Source of the DNA: Apostichopus japonicus
Taxonomy: Eukaryota > Echinodermata > Holothuroidea > Aspidochirotida > Stichopodidae
Length of the DNA stretch: 64,000 nucleotides
NCBI RefSeq assembly: GCF_037975245.1
Contig: NC_092564.1
Span: 11,381,984 to 11,445,983 of the forward strand
Reading direction: 5' to 3'
Shown here: piece by piece, positions 37,901 to 50,994 of the stretch
Position numbering within the stretch: the first letter of the stretch is position 1
Layout: every line of letters begins with the position of its first letter
The notes under the pieces: model-generated
What the model was told of the DNA's origin: nothing
Database searches by the model: none
Seen by the model: only the letters and a program-made list of their open reading frames with translations
Translations under genes and position numbers: made by a program

Positions 37901-40900
37901 ATGTTAATTAGATTTTTGTGGCTCATCTGCAATGATCTGATCATAAACATGATACAAATTGCTGGTGTATGGTACATTGTTTTAGCCTGGTTTTCATATT
38001 GTTCAGAACCATTCTCAATTACATTTGTTGGTTTTGTTCCTCATCCAGGCAGCACTATCATCTTACCTTCCTGCTTTGTATGGTGGAGGCAAAGCGGATT
38101 CTCAGAAATTACAGCCTCATTTATCAAAACTAGACAATAGTCTTGGTGGAGCCCAATTCATTGTCCAGGTAATTTGCTTCCTTCCTTCCTTGTTCAACAA
38201 AGAGGGCATTTGCTAATGAAGCTAACTGCTGTGCACTAGAAGGAACATTTTTTATGTAACGGGCAGGATAGCGAGTATAGCTGCTTTCACTTCTTAAATG
38301 GCGAGATAAGTTGAGGAGTTTTTGAGGCTATTTTGGAGGTAGGGCAGATCGTCAATATAGACTCTTATCATATGGAAGTAGTGTTCTCAGTGTTCCACTG
38401 GTTGTTGTTTCATATGGAGGTTAAGCAACTTCAACTATAAACATTTGAAATTAGAAAACAACATGGATTTGTGATTAAGATCATAATTGTCACACTGGAA
38501 GATTATAAAGCCCTGTTGCCTTAAAAGTTGAGCAATCTTGGAATGCTTACACTATTTTGCTAGTTGCACTAATCTGCTAACAAATTCACAGCATTGAGCA
38601 TATTGAGCATACACAATGCATTCAAATGAAACAGTGCGAGAAATACTTATATGTTTTCGGTGAAGCAGTGACAGGATTAAGACAAATGTGTCTGTAGCCG
38701 ACATATTGCGTGGTTGTTACTCAAGGCCTATTTCACTGTTGGAAAAACATTTTCATAATTGTAATAAGTAACAAAACAACACTGTACTTGTTGCACACAA
38801 AAACCTTCCATAATTCCATCTGGTTTCTAAATATGTGCTTGCAATAAGCCGAACCTGTTCTACCAATCAGGTATTCATTCAAGTCTGCAAACGTTTTTTA
38901 ATTGTGTTTATATCTTTATTTTCACAAGATCGTTTCTCTTTAACACAGGACCAACTATCAGCTGCCGATGTTTGCCTTTTTGCTGCCCTCTATCCGCTGT
39001 ATGCCAACAATAAATCATGCTTTGAAAATTTTTCAAATCTGAATGCCTGGTTTACCAAACTTCATGCTGAACCACCATTTGGAGCTTCTGTTGCCAAGGT
39101 GACAGAAGGAAAAGGCAGCAGTTCACTGAAAGCCTCCATCCTTGCTCAACCATTGGTCAACACTCTTCCAGTAGCGAGGAGTGTGTCTAATGAGAAAGGA
39201 AAGTCATCAAAAGATAAAGAAAATTCAACGACAGAGGTGAGGCTTACAATTTAAAGATTTATTGTCTTCTTAAGAATATTTCTGCTCTTCTCACTGGTTT
39301 GTTTAAGTATGATTGTTTGAAGTATTTTCTATAATACCAAATGGTTCTCTTGTACATAATGTGTTTTATCAAAGCATTTGGTTGCCATAGTTACTGATAT
39401 TAACATGTGTTCATGATCAATTTTTACAGGAGGTAGTTGCTAAGGAATTTTCTTTGGAAGAAGTCAGAGCTGCTAAGGAAACTTTTCTAACAGGAAAGAA
39501 GGTTGCTCCCAAACCAGTCCAAAGGAATCATCCACTGTGAGTTAATGAACATACTTTTCTTAGAATGCTATTCTCTTTTCTTGGAAAGGATTATTTGACC
39601 AAAAGTTTACAATGTTGTCCTGAAGTTGAAATCCCTTAAGAAGTGAAAAAGAAGTGTTTTTTTGTCAGATTTTCTTTAGTGGGAAAAGAACAAAGAAATA
39701 AAATTTGCATTCCTTTGCTCTCCCATGGTTTAAAACTTCCCAGTCAGTATCCCATGTTGTTTTTTACTAGTTTCTTAGTGTATTTTATGAGCATTATCTT
39801 GAGATTAAGACAAGAATAACGATGAGATCAAATCAAACCGTTCGTAATCTTTTACCAGTATTTTGTGTTCTTTTGCAGACTACCCAGGAAAGATGCTAAG
39901 AATGTTCTAATAACCAGCGCTCTGCCATATGTCAACAATATTCCTCATCTCGGAAATATAGTTGGCTGTGTTCTGAGTGCCGATGTCTTCTCCAGGTATG
40001 TGGTTGGTCAAGTGGTTCAGTTTGTTTTCATGTATGGCATTTCCTTAGCTCAACTGAATTGGAAAGAGACCTGGATTTGATTTTGTGATGAATAATTGTA
40101 ATGTCATGATTGCAACAGTTTTAAATTTGATAAATATGGCAAATGTTATTGTCAAATATGTAAGATTACAACTTTGTGTGAGTTCAGCATCTAACGCTCC
40201 TTCAGTGTTTATATTTGTAATTTTGGATCTATACTAATCAAAGTTCTTTGGGATGCCGAGACATTTGTGGAGGTTAAAAGACAATTCTGAATAATTTACC
40301 AAGATATTTCGAACACTATATGAAGACTAGTGAATGATTTCCAGATGTTGTAATTAATATAAAAAGAAGTACCTTTACAATTTTAGCCTTCATAAGCATC
40401 ACATTTTAAGCTATCTTAAATTATGCATCTAGCTTTCCATTGAACTTTAGCATAAGAAGTTGTTGATCTGTTACTGCCATAGGTTCTGCAGGATTCGTAA
40501 CTACAATGTCCTATACATCTGTGGTACTGACGAATATGGTACTGCGACAGAGACCAAAGCCCTGGAAGAAGGCCTGACTCCTCAACAGATATGTGACAAG
40601 TACTTCAAACTACACGACCATGTGTACAGGTGGTTCAACATCGACTGTGACCACTTTGGCCGAACTACCACGCCGCAACAAACAAAGTAAGACAAACACC
40701 ACGATCATGAAAGTTCTGATATTTGAAGCTTACAGTTCACAGAACTTTAGGTCTTTACATAAATGCAACCGTCAAGCAAAGATTCAGTTCAGCTGAGTTC
40801 ACTGTCCCTTTGATCTATGTATCATGTGATACCCTCAGCTAATTATGTACTTTTACTCTCCCCGATAGTCAGCTTTCTACATTTATGTTCCATCCTCAAT

Positions 40901-43900
40901 GACCTCCTCACTAAAGGCATCCTCATCATCAAATTCATGCTAACCGTGATTCGCTAACATGATAGTAGACTCACACGTCTCCTACGACAGCATAGATGTT
41001 GGAGACGCCTTTGTCGTTTGCCATCAATTAAAAAAAAATGGCAATTGAGATTACCCTCCTTCTTTCAGTGTTTCTTCTTTGTTTTCAATTATTGCTGTCA
41101 ATAAAAACATTTTCCAGAGTACATTGATGACAAATAAGGAGTAGTTTGCGAATAGTGTTTTATACACATTGCCTACCATAGAACGAATTAATTGGTACCT
41201 CCAAAAAGGATCCTACAAATGAAATAAATTTTGATGTTAAATTTACTGTTACATTCTTAACTAACTTTGACAAGTTTTTACTCTTTTTCTTCTCTAGAAT
41301 TGCTCAAGACATTTTCTGGGGACTTCACAAAGAGCAGCACTTACTAGAGCAGAAGGTCGAACAGCTGAAATGTGAAGATTGTGACCGATTCTTGGCAGAC
41401 AGATTCGTGGAGGGGACGTGTCCCTTGTGTAACTATGACGATGCAAGAGGTGATCAATGCGATAAATGTGGGAAGCTCATTAATGCAACAGATCTCAAGG
41501 TAAGTTTTCACATTTCATTATGCACCATATATCTACTATTAAACTATGCTAACTGATTATTTCTCTTTAGTAGGAGTGCTTTCAGGCTGGTTTGGGTCCT
41601 TTCATTAGGTTTATCTCAAATTAAAGACAGTGTGTGGGTTACTGAGAATGGGTCCTGGGCGATATGGGCATACCATTTAGTGGAGAAATAAAATTCCAAA
41701 AGAGGTGTTCAAAGTTGCTAATTAAATTTGGCAGTTATAAAACCTGATAAAGAAAGCTGCAAGCTCAGACAGGATGTTATGAAAGGGTGCCCTCAATATC
41801 TCTGTCAATTCTATCACTATGCCATGAAGTCACTTCTAATACCAGCTACAGCTTGTATAATATATAGTATATAATATATATAATATAGTATATATACCTT
41901 GTATAAAGACTAAGAACTGGGTGAAAACTCAAAGATATTTGTTTTATGATTTGAAGAAAAATTGTCTCAGGCCAAAGCTGTTTACAGCCTAACAAATACA
42001 AGTAATTTGTTATATTACTGATTTTGAAATATTGCCTAAATTATTACATAATCTGCTTTCAGAACCCTCGTTGTAAGATCTGCAACAGAACTCCAGTAAT
42101 CAAAAGTTCCGATCATCTTTTCTTGGACCTTCCGAGACTGGAGTCCAGACTTCAGTCATTCCTGGACAAGTCCACAACAGAGGGAGACTGGACCTCCAAT
42201 GCCAAGATGATCACATCGTCCTGGATACGAGACGGCCTTAAACCAAGGTGCATCACCAGGGATCTAAAATGGGGAACTCCCGTACCTCTGGAGCCCTACA
42301 CGGACAAGGTGTTCTATGTATGGTTTGATGCACCCATCGGTTACCCTTCCATTACTGCCAACTACACCCCTGATTGGGAGAAATGGTGGAAGAACCCAGA
42401 TGAGGTAAGAAAATCAGTACCAAAGTAAACCAAACATCAAGCATTAAACTGTGCAGTTTGCAACTGAAAAGGATAATAATTAGAGAAATGAGAGCATCAA
42501 GTAATACATTGTGGAGTTATTGCAAACAACTTGATAATTATTCTCATGTAAAGAGTCAGCATTTTATAGAATATGAATGGAAAGATCTGGTCAGTTCAAC
42601 TTTTGACAATTGAAATAATTCATAATTTTACTTTGACGCACAGTTTAAGGTACACCTATTGCCCCACACAAAGAATAGTAATTTTCCGATCTGACCTTTA
42701 ATTCAAGTACTTCGTTGTTTTCCTACACTGACTGCTTAGGGTGTACATTGTTTCATCTTCACTGGAAAACTCCAGCTACTTGGCAGTGAGAGTCTGCCAT
42801 TATGTTCAAAAAGTCTTTAAATATCATTCCTTTCCTTTTCATTGTGTCATGATGTAAAACCATTTTGTACCGACTCAAAACGAGTTTTCTCTGCTTGAAG
42901 TGTAAGCACGATGAAGTGATAGATTAGTCATTACAATTCTCATTTCCATCTTTGTTTGTGTTATCTCATCATCAGGTTCAGCTATACCAGTTTATGGCCA
43001 AAGATAATGTACCATTCCACAGTGTGGTATTCCCCTGTTCACTTCTAGGCTGCGGAGAGAAGTGGACGTTGGTGAACCATCTGATCGCTACAGGTAAATT
43101 ACAATCACATAGTGTTACTAAGGAGAGTGGCATTACAAGTTCACCTCTCCTATATCAGTTTCATGCACCCTCATCTGTGGATGGTATTGTAGCAATCTTC
43201 CCATGCAGTCTTTTATAATAGTGGTTCTAGATACTGATTCATCTCAGGTTGTCTGTCTTGACATGTTTGTTTATCAAGACTGACTATAGAAGGTATAAGT
43301 AGGGAAAGATCATATACTCGGTTATGGGCAGATTTTATTAATCTTTTTTTTTTTTTTTTTGTGTCATTGTCACTAATCACTTCTCCTAACAGTAGCCTAG
43401 ATGTAAATATAATACATTATAATAAATATATTACTTAGCCTGATATACAGTACCTACAGTTGTCTTGGCTTATTATTGTCTCGTACTACTGAATTCCCAA
43501 ACTAGTCTGGCATGTTATAATGTCTGGAGTTGCTTGCTCCTTGCCTCCTCCAAAGTTGTCTGAAGAACTCATTTTTCTCCAACTAAGCAAATACTAAATA
43601 ATGAGATAAAGATTTATCAGTTGGAAGAGAAGGAGCTTTGCATCATGAACATGATGAACAATGGAAGGCTACATAGAGTGAGTATAAGGCCTACCATTTG
43701 TGTGTGAGGTCAATAAGCCCAAGAGTTCTTAACATTGCAAATATCCTTCTTGTTTCCTTGGCAACAGAGTACCTCAACTATGAGGACTCCCAAGTTTTCA
43801 CTTTTTGTGTGTGACGTAGTCAATAAGCCCAAGAGTTCTTAACATTTCAAAAATCCTTCTTGTTTCCTTGGCAACAGAGTACCTCAGCTATGAGGACTCC

Positions 43901-46900
43901 AAGTTTTCACTATTTGTGTGTGATGTAGTCAATAAGCCAAAGAGTTCTTAAGATTTCAAATATCCTCTTGTTTCCTTGGCAACAGAGAACCTTAAGTATG
44001 AGGATTCCAAGTGTTCACTATTTGTGTGTGACGTAGTCAAAAAGCCAAAGAGTTCTTGACATTTCAAATATCCTTCTTGTTTCCTTGGCAACAGAGTACC
44101 TTAACTATGAGGACTCCAAGTTTTCACTATTTGTGTGTGAGGTAGTCAATAAGCCCAAGAGTCCTTAACATTTCAAATATCCTTCTTGTTTCCTTGGTTA
44201 CAGAGTACCTCAGCTATGAGGACTCCAAGTTTTCACCATTTGTGTGTGATGTAGTCAATAAACTAAAGAGTTCTTGACATTTCAAATATCCTACTTGTTT
44301 CCTTGGCAACAGAGTACCTCAACTATGAGGATTCTAAGCTTTCAATAAGCCAAAGAGTTCTTGACATTTCAAATATCTTTCTTGTTCCCTTAGCAACAGA
44401 GTACCTTAACTATATGGACTCCAAGTTTTCACTGTTTGTGTGTGAGGTAGTCAATAAGCCCAAGAGTTCTTAACATTTCAAATATCCTCTTGTTTCCTTG
44501 GCAACAGAGTACCTCAACTATGAGGACTCCAAGTTTTCCAAGAGCAGAGGGGTTGGTGTATTTGGCAATCATGCTGAGCAGACAGGAATACCGGCAGACA
44601 TTTGGCGGTTCTATCTTCTCTTCATACGACCTGAATCTCAGGATAGCTACTTCAACTGGGATGACTTTGTTCTTAAAAACAACAGTGAACTTCTTAACAA
44701 CCTCGGAAACTTTATTAACAGGTTAGAGAGTAAGAGTGCTTTGTTCAGTTGTTAGTAAATATACTCTACTTAAATTAATACAGAAGGAAATATGTTGGTA
44801 TTAATACACACCAGGATGTTGTGCTTAAACTGTAATAGAGGCTGATAAATATCTCTCTCTGGTTTAGTCCTGAATTTCAGTGATGGATTATCCAATAGAA
44901 TCAGATGAAGCAAGTGTATTGGGTTAAGGGCCCGCATGGCCTAGCGGTCTCCATGTGCACTTCCATGCAAGACATAACTTACAGGTTGTGCCTGCATACT
45001 GCATTAAAAGTGCCTTAAGGCTCCAGAAGGTTTCAATTTTGGCACTGCCTGTATCATGTGATCAGCAATGTCACCATGCCTTAAAGAAAGTATTTTTTGT
45101 TTGATTTTACAAAGTTGAGACTCTGTTTTCATTGAAAATTTAATTATGGAAAAGTTAGGTTCTTGGATAGCTTGACAGTCTTTGTATTTTAAAATGCTGC
45201 TCTTAAAGTGATTTTTATGTCTAAAATGAGGAAGTCATTTCACCACCTTTTTTTTTTACCTCAAGGTTTGGCACTTTGCAACAGTTGCATCGTAATTCAA
45301 AAATAATTGTAAATTGCAGTGTTCAGTCATTTATTGTAAACAGTAATCCTAATTTTTGTTAACTGTTTAGGGGTCTCATGTTCTTGGAGAAGAACTTTGG
45401 AGGACTTGTTCAAGAGTTGAAGCTGGAACAGTTGGATTGCCAGCTTTTAGCTGCAGTGAGTCAGGAACTGAAGCAATATGTCAGTCTCCTTGAGAAAGTC
45501 AGGTAAGCATCACTTTAACATTTGTTTGTATCTATAGTAACCTGTTTATTGTTATATGTGTATGCTATGAAGTACTACTGGGTCTCTCAGTTGCTATGTA
45601 ACTGTACTGAACATAAAGAACTCCTTATGACAACAAAACATGAATGAGCTAATACATAGTAACCTGTTTATTGTTATATGTGTATGCTATGAAGTACTAC
45701 TGGGTCTCTCAGTTGGTATGTAACCTTACTGAACATTGACAACTCCTTATGACAACAAAACATGAATGAGCTAATACATAGTAACCTGTTTATTGTTACA
45801 TGTGTATGCTATGAAGTACTACTGGGTCTCTCAGTTGGTATGTAACTGTACTGAACATAAAGAACTCCTTATGACAACAAAACATGAATGTGCTAATACA
45901 TAGTAACCTGTTTATTGTTATATGTGTATGCTATGAAGTACTACTGGGTCTCTCAGTTGGTATGTAACTGTACTGAACATAAAGAACTCCTTATGACAAC
46001 AAAACATGAATGTGCTAATACATAGTAACCTGTTTATTGTTATATGTGTATGCTATGAAGTACTACTGGGTCTCTCAGTTGCTATGTAACTGTACTGAAC
46101 ATAAAGAACTCCTTATGACAACAAAACATGAATGTGCTAATACATAGTAACCTGTTTATTGTTATATGTGAATGTTATGAAGTACTACTGGGTCTCTCAG
46201 TTGGTATGTAACTGTACTGAACATAAAGAACTCCTTATGAAAACAAAACATGAATGTGCTAATACATAGTAACCTGTTTATTGTTATATGTGAATGTTAT
46301 GAAGTACTACTGGGTCTCTCAGTTGGTATGTAACCTAACTGAACATTGACAACTCCTTATGCCAGCATAACATGAATGAGCTAATACATAGTAACCTGTT
46401 TATTATTGTATGTGTATGCTATGAAGTACTACTGGGTCTCTCAGTTGGTATGTAACTGTACTGAACATAAAGAACTCCTTATGACAACAAAACATGAATG
46501 TGCTAATACATAGTAACCTGTTTATTGTTATATGTGAATGTTATGAAGTACTACTGGGTCTCTCAGTTGCTATGTAACCTAACTGAACATTGACAACTCC
46601 TTATGACAGCAAAACATGAATGAGCTAATACATAGTAACCTGTTTATTATTGTATGTGAATGTTATGAAGTACTACTGGGTCTCTCAGTTGGTATGTAAC
46701 CTAACTGAACATTGACAACTCCTTATGCCAGCATAACATGAATGAGCTAATACATAGTAACCTGTTTATTATTGTATGTGTATGCTATGAAGTACTACTG
46801 GGTCTCTCAGTTGGTATGTAACTGTACTGAACATAAAGAACTCCTTATGACAACAAAACATGAATGTGCTAATACATAGTAACCTGTTTATTGTTATATG

Positions 46901-49900
46901 TGAATGTTATGAAGTACTACTGGGTCTCTCAGTTGCTATGTAACCTAACTGAACATTGACAACTCCTTATGACAGCAAAACATGAATGAGCTAATACATA
47001 GTAACCTGTTTATTATTGTATGTGAATGTTATGAAGTACTACTGGGTCTCTCAGTTGGTATGTAACCTAACTGAACATTGACAACTCCTTATGCCAGCAT
47101 AACATGAATGAGCTAATACATAGTAACCTGTTTATTGTTATATGTGTATGCTATGAAGTACTACTGGGTCTCTCAGTTGGTATGTAACTGTACTGAACAT
47201 AAAGAACTCCTTATGACAACAAAACATGAATGTGCTAATACATAGTAACCTGTTTATTGTTATATGTGAATGTTATGAAGAATTACTGGGTCTCTCAGTT
47301 GGTATGTAACCTTACATTGACAACTCCTTTATGCATACAAACATGAATGAGCATGATGAATGTTTGAGCTCTGCTATGAAGCTAATGCCACAAGCTAAGA
47401 CATTTCGTGCTCATGCTTGTTAGTGCAGTTGACAGCTTTAAAACTATCGAATGTAGTCAACAGATATTCTTTGAATTCCTTTTCAGGATTAAAGAAGCCT
47501 TGAGACATGTGCTAAACATCTCACGGCTTGGTAACCAACACATTCAAGTCACACAGCCCTGGGTCCTTGTCAAAGGATCGCCAGAAGAAAAGTAAGAATG
47601 CAAAGTATTTGATACAAGTCACATCAAAGACTTGCTAATTGTATATCATGGTGTGAGGAATTTGTTGTTGAAATTGATAATAGTTCACTTTTTCACAAAA
47701 TGTTAAGATTTTTCATAAGATATCTAGGACTAAATATGCTATAAGCATGTAAATTATTAATGTCAGTTATTAGTCCTGCTACCCGCTTTAAATATTTGCT
47801 GTTTATGAAACCGTTGAACAGGTTTAATGATTTGGTGGAAGAAGATGGGGTGTGGAGGGGTGGGGGATGGGGGGTAGTAGGTTAGTGGGGGCAGGGGATT
47901 GGGGGGTAAATGGGGGAAAGGACAGGTAATGAAAGCTCTCCTTATTTTATATTCATCTTCCACTGCACAGTGTATATGGTATGATATGGTGATATTCTAA
48001 TCTTTTCTAATCTGCAAAGGTCCAGAGCCGGGACGGTTACTTCTCTCTGTGTTAACATCTCCTGCCTCTTGTCCGTCATGCTTCATCCGTACATGCCAGA
48101 CACGAGTAAAACCATCCAGGAGCAGCTCAATGCCTCAGCCGATGTTAACGTCCTCACTGGAGACTTTGTTTGTTACCTCGAACCAGGACACAAAATTGGA
48201 ACGGTAAAGAAGAAACCATCATTTTTGCCTTCTGACTTTGTAGTTTATTTCAGGCTCATATTTACAACAAAAAAAGAGCAAATATGACAAGTTTGGGTGT
48301 TAGTCTAGGATGTGTTCAACATGTCAACAGATCTACTATGGTTCCAATGCCAAGTCAGTGGTCAACGCTGTTGCTTGAGTTGTATCAGGGGTTGCTGTTA
48401 GTTGACCATTTTTGAAAAACACTGACATATCAAGTTACCACTGGGACTTTCAGTGGTTTCAAGTCCTTGTTGTTAATGAGAAGAAAAACTTTATTGTGCC
48501 ACCTGAAGATGTTGCAAAATAAAATGTTAGAAACCTTTCTCGTTGGATCTTGGAAAAAAAGCATTTTGACAGAGGTTTATCATTTGGTGTATATAGTATG
48601 CCATAAAGAGGGAGAGGGGTGGGGAGGGAGGGGCCATGTCTACTCTCCTTATCATCATAACTCATCATCTCTAAATCCTCTCTATTTGTTGGTAAGGGCT
48701 GGTTCACAGCCCGCAATGTTAATTCCTCTTGATGTTTCATTCACAGCCAAAACCTCTGTTTGCTAAGATTGAACAAGCTCAGGCAGACCAATTGAGAAAC
48801 CAATATGCAGGGAAGAACGACGTAAGTCACGAAGATGAAATAAGATTTATTAAATAATGACATGGAACTCCCTATGAGCCATGTTAATAGCCTAGATGTG
48901 CATGTTTATATTTATGTGTGCACATATTGGTAGTGGGTGTTCTGCCATACTCCTGTTTATTTTATGCGTGATGATATCTTAGTACCAGGAAATATTAAAC
49001 TTTTGCATGTTACTAGATGTCTGGTAGAAGTAGTGTTTGTTGTTGAAAGTGATATCTTGGCCTTGATATAAAAATAAAATCTGCAGAGGCTTTTTGAATA
49101 TTTTAATTAGTAATTGTTTCTTGATTAATTGTCTCAAGTAATGTGACATCTGAACCAAGGGTTTTGTTGATGAGGTTCGACTAGTTCCACTGAGCCTGTT
49201 TCACTGGGGGCTTGTTTCACTTAGTTTAATTCTGCTACCATTCTCTCCCAAAGGAGACTTGAATGAAATATGTTCAGTCAAAAAATTTCTGTTAATATTG
49301 CAATTATTTTGGAATGTCAACAGAGCTCAGAAATACTAATTGTATTGATGTAGTCTGTCTTCTTCTTATGTATTTATTATTTTGGTTTCATTTCTATGGA
49401 CTATTTCCTCTTACTGTTGGTGAAAGTATTGCTATCCGCTGTTTGACGAAAACAATGATAGCGCAGAGAAAGATCAGTCCATCTTTTCTGGTTAATGAAT
49501 ATTCACGATGATTGTAAAATTACGACATGCATGGATTAATTCTGAGATGACCAAGAGTGTTCTTTGTCAGTCTTCATTCTGTGATGCTACCAAATTGTTT
49601 TCTGCAGAGCACACCAGCTCCTAGTGAGCCTTCAAAGCCAACACCAGAGAAGTCAGCCCCTGCTCCTAAGGATGTTGACCCTGCTGAGGTGGAAAGGCTC
49701 ACACAGGAAGTAGCGAAACAGGTAAGGAATTGTTATTTTAGATGTAAGAGGGGAGGGGTGCAGAGGATGCAGTGATTTTGATAAACTCAGTCATTGATTA
49801 CATTATCAGAGCTATTCATTTCTTGTACTCATATAACAGTACTTACAAGACAAGCATTTACTTCATTTACTATCCCCTTGGAGGTAAGCATAGTGTTAAT

Positions 49901-50154
49901 TTAAAAAGTCCATGCCTACAATTCCATTCTCAAGTTGTTTACTTTTTTCCTCGCTATCATCATCTCATTTTGCTTTTTACACGCTACAGGGAGATGAAGT
50001 TCGTAAGTTGAAGACGGACAAAGCCGAGAAATCACAGATCGATCTCGAAGTAGCCAAGCTATTGGCTTTGAAGAAAGAGCTGGCTCTGGCCTTGGGGGTC
50101 AAACCAGAGGCGGGAAAGAAGGGAGGAAAGAGTAAGAAAGGAAAGAAAAAGTAA
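34927..50154 (+). CDS. MARS1: Methionine--tRNA ligase, cytoplasmic (18 exons, 920 aa)
   Basis: It joins methionine to tRNA-Met using ATP in the cytosol, usually within the multi-synthetase complex. Exons: 34927-35029, 36689-36779, 37288-37369, 38049-38168, 38949-39236, 39430-39536, 39879-39995, 40483-40686, 41298-41499, 42063-42404, 42976-43093, 44508-44721, 45371-45502, 47487-47591, 48020-48203, 48747-48821, 49608-49721, 49990-50154; all GT-AG, total 2763 bases in frame. A GST-like N-terminal domain (1 to ~225) leads to the class I catalytic core: HIGH motif HLGN at 287-290, [17 protein letters not shown], four Cys pairs of the zinc-binding insert (396/399, 412/415, 425/428, 442/445), and KMSKS motif KFSKS at 600-604. 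An anticodon-binding helical domain follows, then a WHEP-type helix pair (~853-905) and a Lys-rich tail. Length is close to the human enzyme (900). All catalytic motifs are intact. The acceptor at 40483 rather than 40492 is chosen because it preserves alignment spacing with vertebrate MARS1. Intron 11 holds decoy acceptors. Confidence 0.96.
35030..36688 (+). other. MARS1 intron 1
   Basis: AT-rich intron with donor GTATAG and acceptor tttgcag. No internal gene or clear repeat was recognised. Frames of 65-80 codons inside it (35672-35869, 35892-36134) are low-complexity and unsupported. Confidence 0.7.
43690..44507 (+). repeat. Tandem duplication of the MARS1 exon 12 splice acceptor (seven decoy copies)
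   Basis: A ~109-bp unit is repeated directly upstream of exon 12. Each unit contains a pyrimidine-rich tract (cttcttgtttccttgg), an acceptor caacag, and the first ~30 coding bases of exon 12 (agtacctcaactatgaggac and onward), then a spacer tttgtgtgtgacgtagtcaa. Decoy exon starts fall at 43768, 43878, 43986, 44095, 44204, 44313 and 44400; the real one is 44508. Spacings are 110, 108, 109, 109, 109, 87 and 108. Copy 7 is shortened. Copy 5 has ggttacag in place of ggcaacag, still an AG. None continues into the KFSKS-coding part; a decoy read from exon 11 would run to a TAA within about 25 codons. Confidence 0.93.
44925..45010 (+). repeat. Possible tRNA-like SINE remnant in MARS1 intron 12
   Basis: The phrase gggcccgcatggcctagcgg resembles a tRNA 5' end plus A box. 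A matching B box could not be found at the expected distance, so this may be an old fragment or coincidence. Confidence 0.25.
45536..47335 (+). repeat. ~122-bp minisatellite, about 15 copies, in MARS1 intron 13
   Basis: The unit begins agtaacctgtttattgttat and ends gaatgtgctaatacat. Starts are readable at 45536, 45658, 45780, 45902, 46024 and 46146 and continue to about 47240. Two unit types alternate: one with aacataaagaactcc and one with aacattgacaactcc plus gccagcataaca. A block of several units (two type B followed by type A) recurs near 46300-46740 and 46740-47130, suggesting a higher-order repeat. Confidence 0.93.
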
Positions 50155-50750
50155 AACCGGATCAGGAAGCAAGGACTCGCTGAACTGTAAACGTTGAACT
50201 GTTTAAGATGGTAAACTGTAACTTTGTGATGCTAAGAGTGCAAATTATCATTTAAAGAAAATATGTTAGTATGAATTTATTTTATTTTCCTGTGTGGCTT
50301 AGTTTCTGTCCTCCAACTGCATGATTTCACTATTTGACCAGATTTTGGGAGAATAAGATCAAATTAAATTTCTTGAGTCAGAATGCTTGAAGCAAAAGAT
50401 GAATCTTACCTAACATCATGCTAAATCAGGTTAAATTTAACTGTATAATTTCTTGTAATTAATGTGTGGGATAATTCATGAAAGTGCCTCAAACTAGAAA
50501 AGTAATGTTTCTAAATTTCACTCTATCAATTTTAACCATGTTCAATGTGGCTGTGTAGTAGTAATATTGCTTTTGGTTAAGTGGTTTACAATTTTTGACT
50601 TTCAAACATTGCAGCTATTGTGTCTATCATTGCAAGCTGTACATCTCTATATAAAGTCAGTATGCAAAGTTATGGAACATGTGTGATGTTACGGTATACT
50701 GCCATACATCTCAGGGAATTAATTCTTGTTTGTTGTTCGTTTAAAAAGGA
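50155..50750 (+). other. MARS1 3' UTR and flank
   Basis: Non-coding sequence after the TAA stop. An ATTAAA hexamer at 50363-50368 is one candidate polyadenylation signal; AATAAA near 50831 lies inside the following repeat and is another. The choice cannot be settled from sequence. Confidence 0.4.
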
Positions 50751-50754
50751 CCAA

Positions 50755-50994
50755 TTGTTTGGAGTTTCTTAAGCTAAGGGGGCGACCACCCCTTGAGCAT
50801 ATTGTTTTTATGATATCGCTAGTAATTTCAAATAAAAAATGCTTAGATGCAACTTACAAGGCCTGGGAAGTGCCATTTCCAGCGATCGGTCAAAATGTTC
50901 TTGTACGCTTCGCGCCAACTCATGGTGGCACTACGCTGAGATAGCTTGCCTATAGACTTCGCCCTCCCTTGGCAAATTCCTCGCTACACCCCTG
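50755..50994. mobile_element. hAT-like transposon fragment, relative of the 7.1-kb segment
   Basis: It shares TTCTTGTACGCTTCGCGCCA and its surroundings with 7180-7230. It ends cgctacacccctg, the complement of a CAGGGGTGTAGCG terminus typical of hAT-type MITEs. The left end is not defined. Confidence 0.6.

Noticed and set aside
40483-40491. Alternative acceptor ctgcag nine bases downstream for MARS1 exon 8
   Set aside because: It keeps frame but deletes three residues that align one-for-one with vertebrate MARS1 between SADVF and CGTDEYG; the upstream acceptor is preferred.
45536-47335. Regularly spaced repeats considered as a CRISPR array
   Set aside because: The whole unit repeats with no unique spacers, and the locus is a eukaryotic intron; it is a minisatellite.
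48459-48766. Overlapping open frames on both strands in MARS1 intron 15
   Set aside because: They overlap the intron between supported exons 48020-48203 and 48747-48821, and neither shows family motifs.
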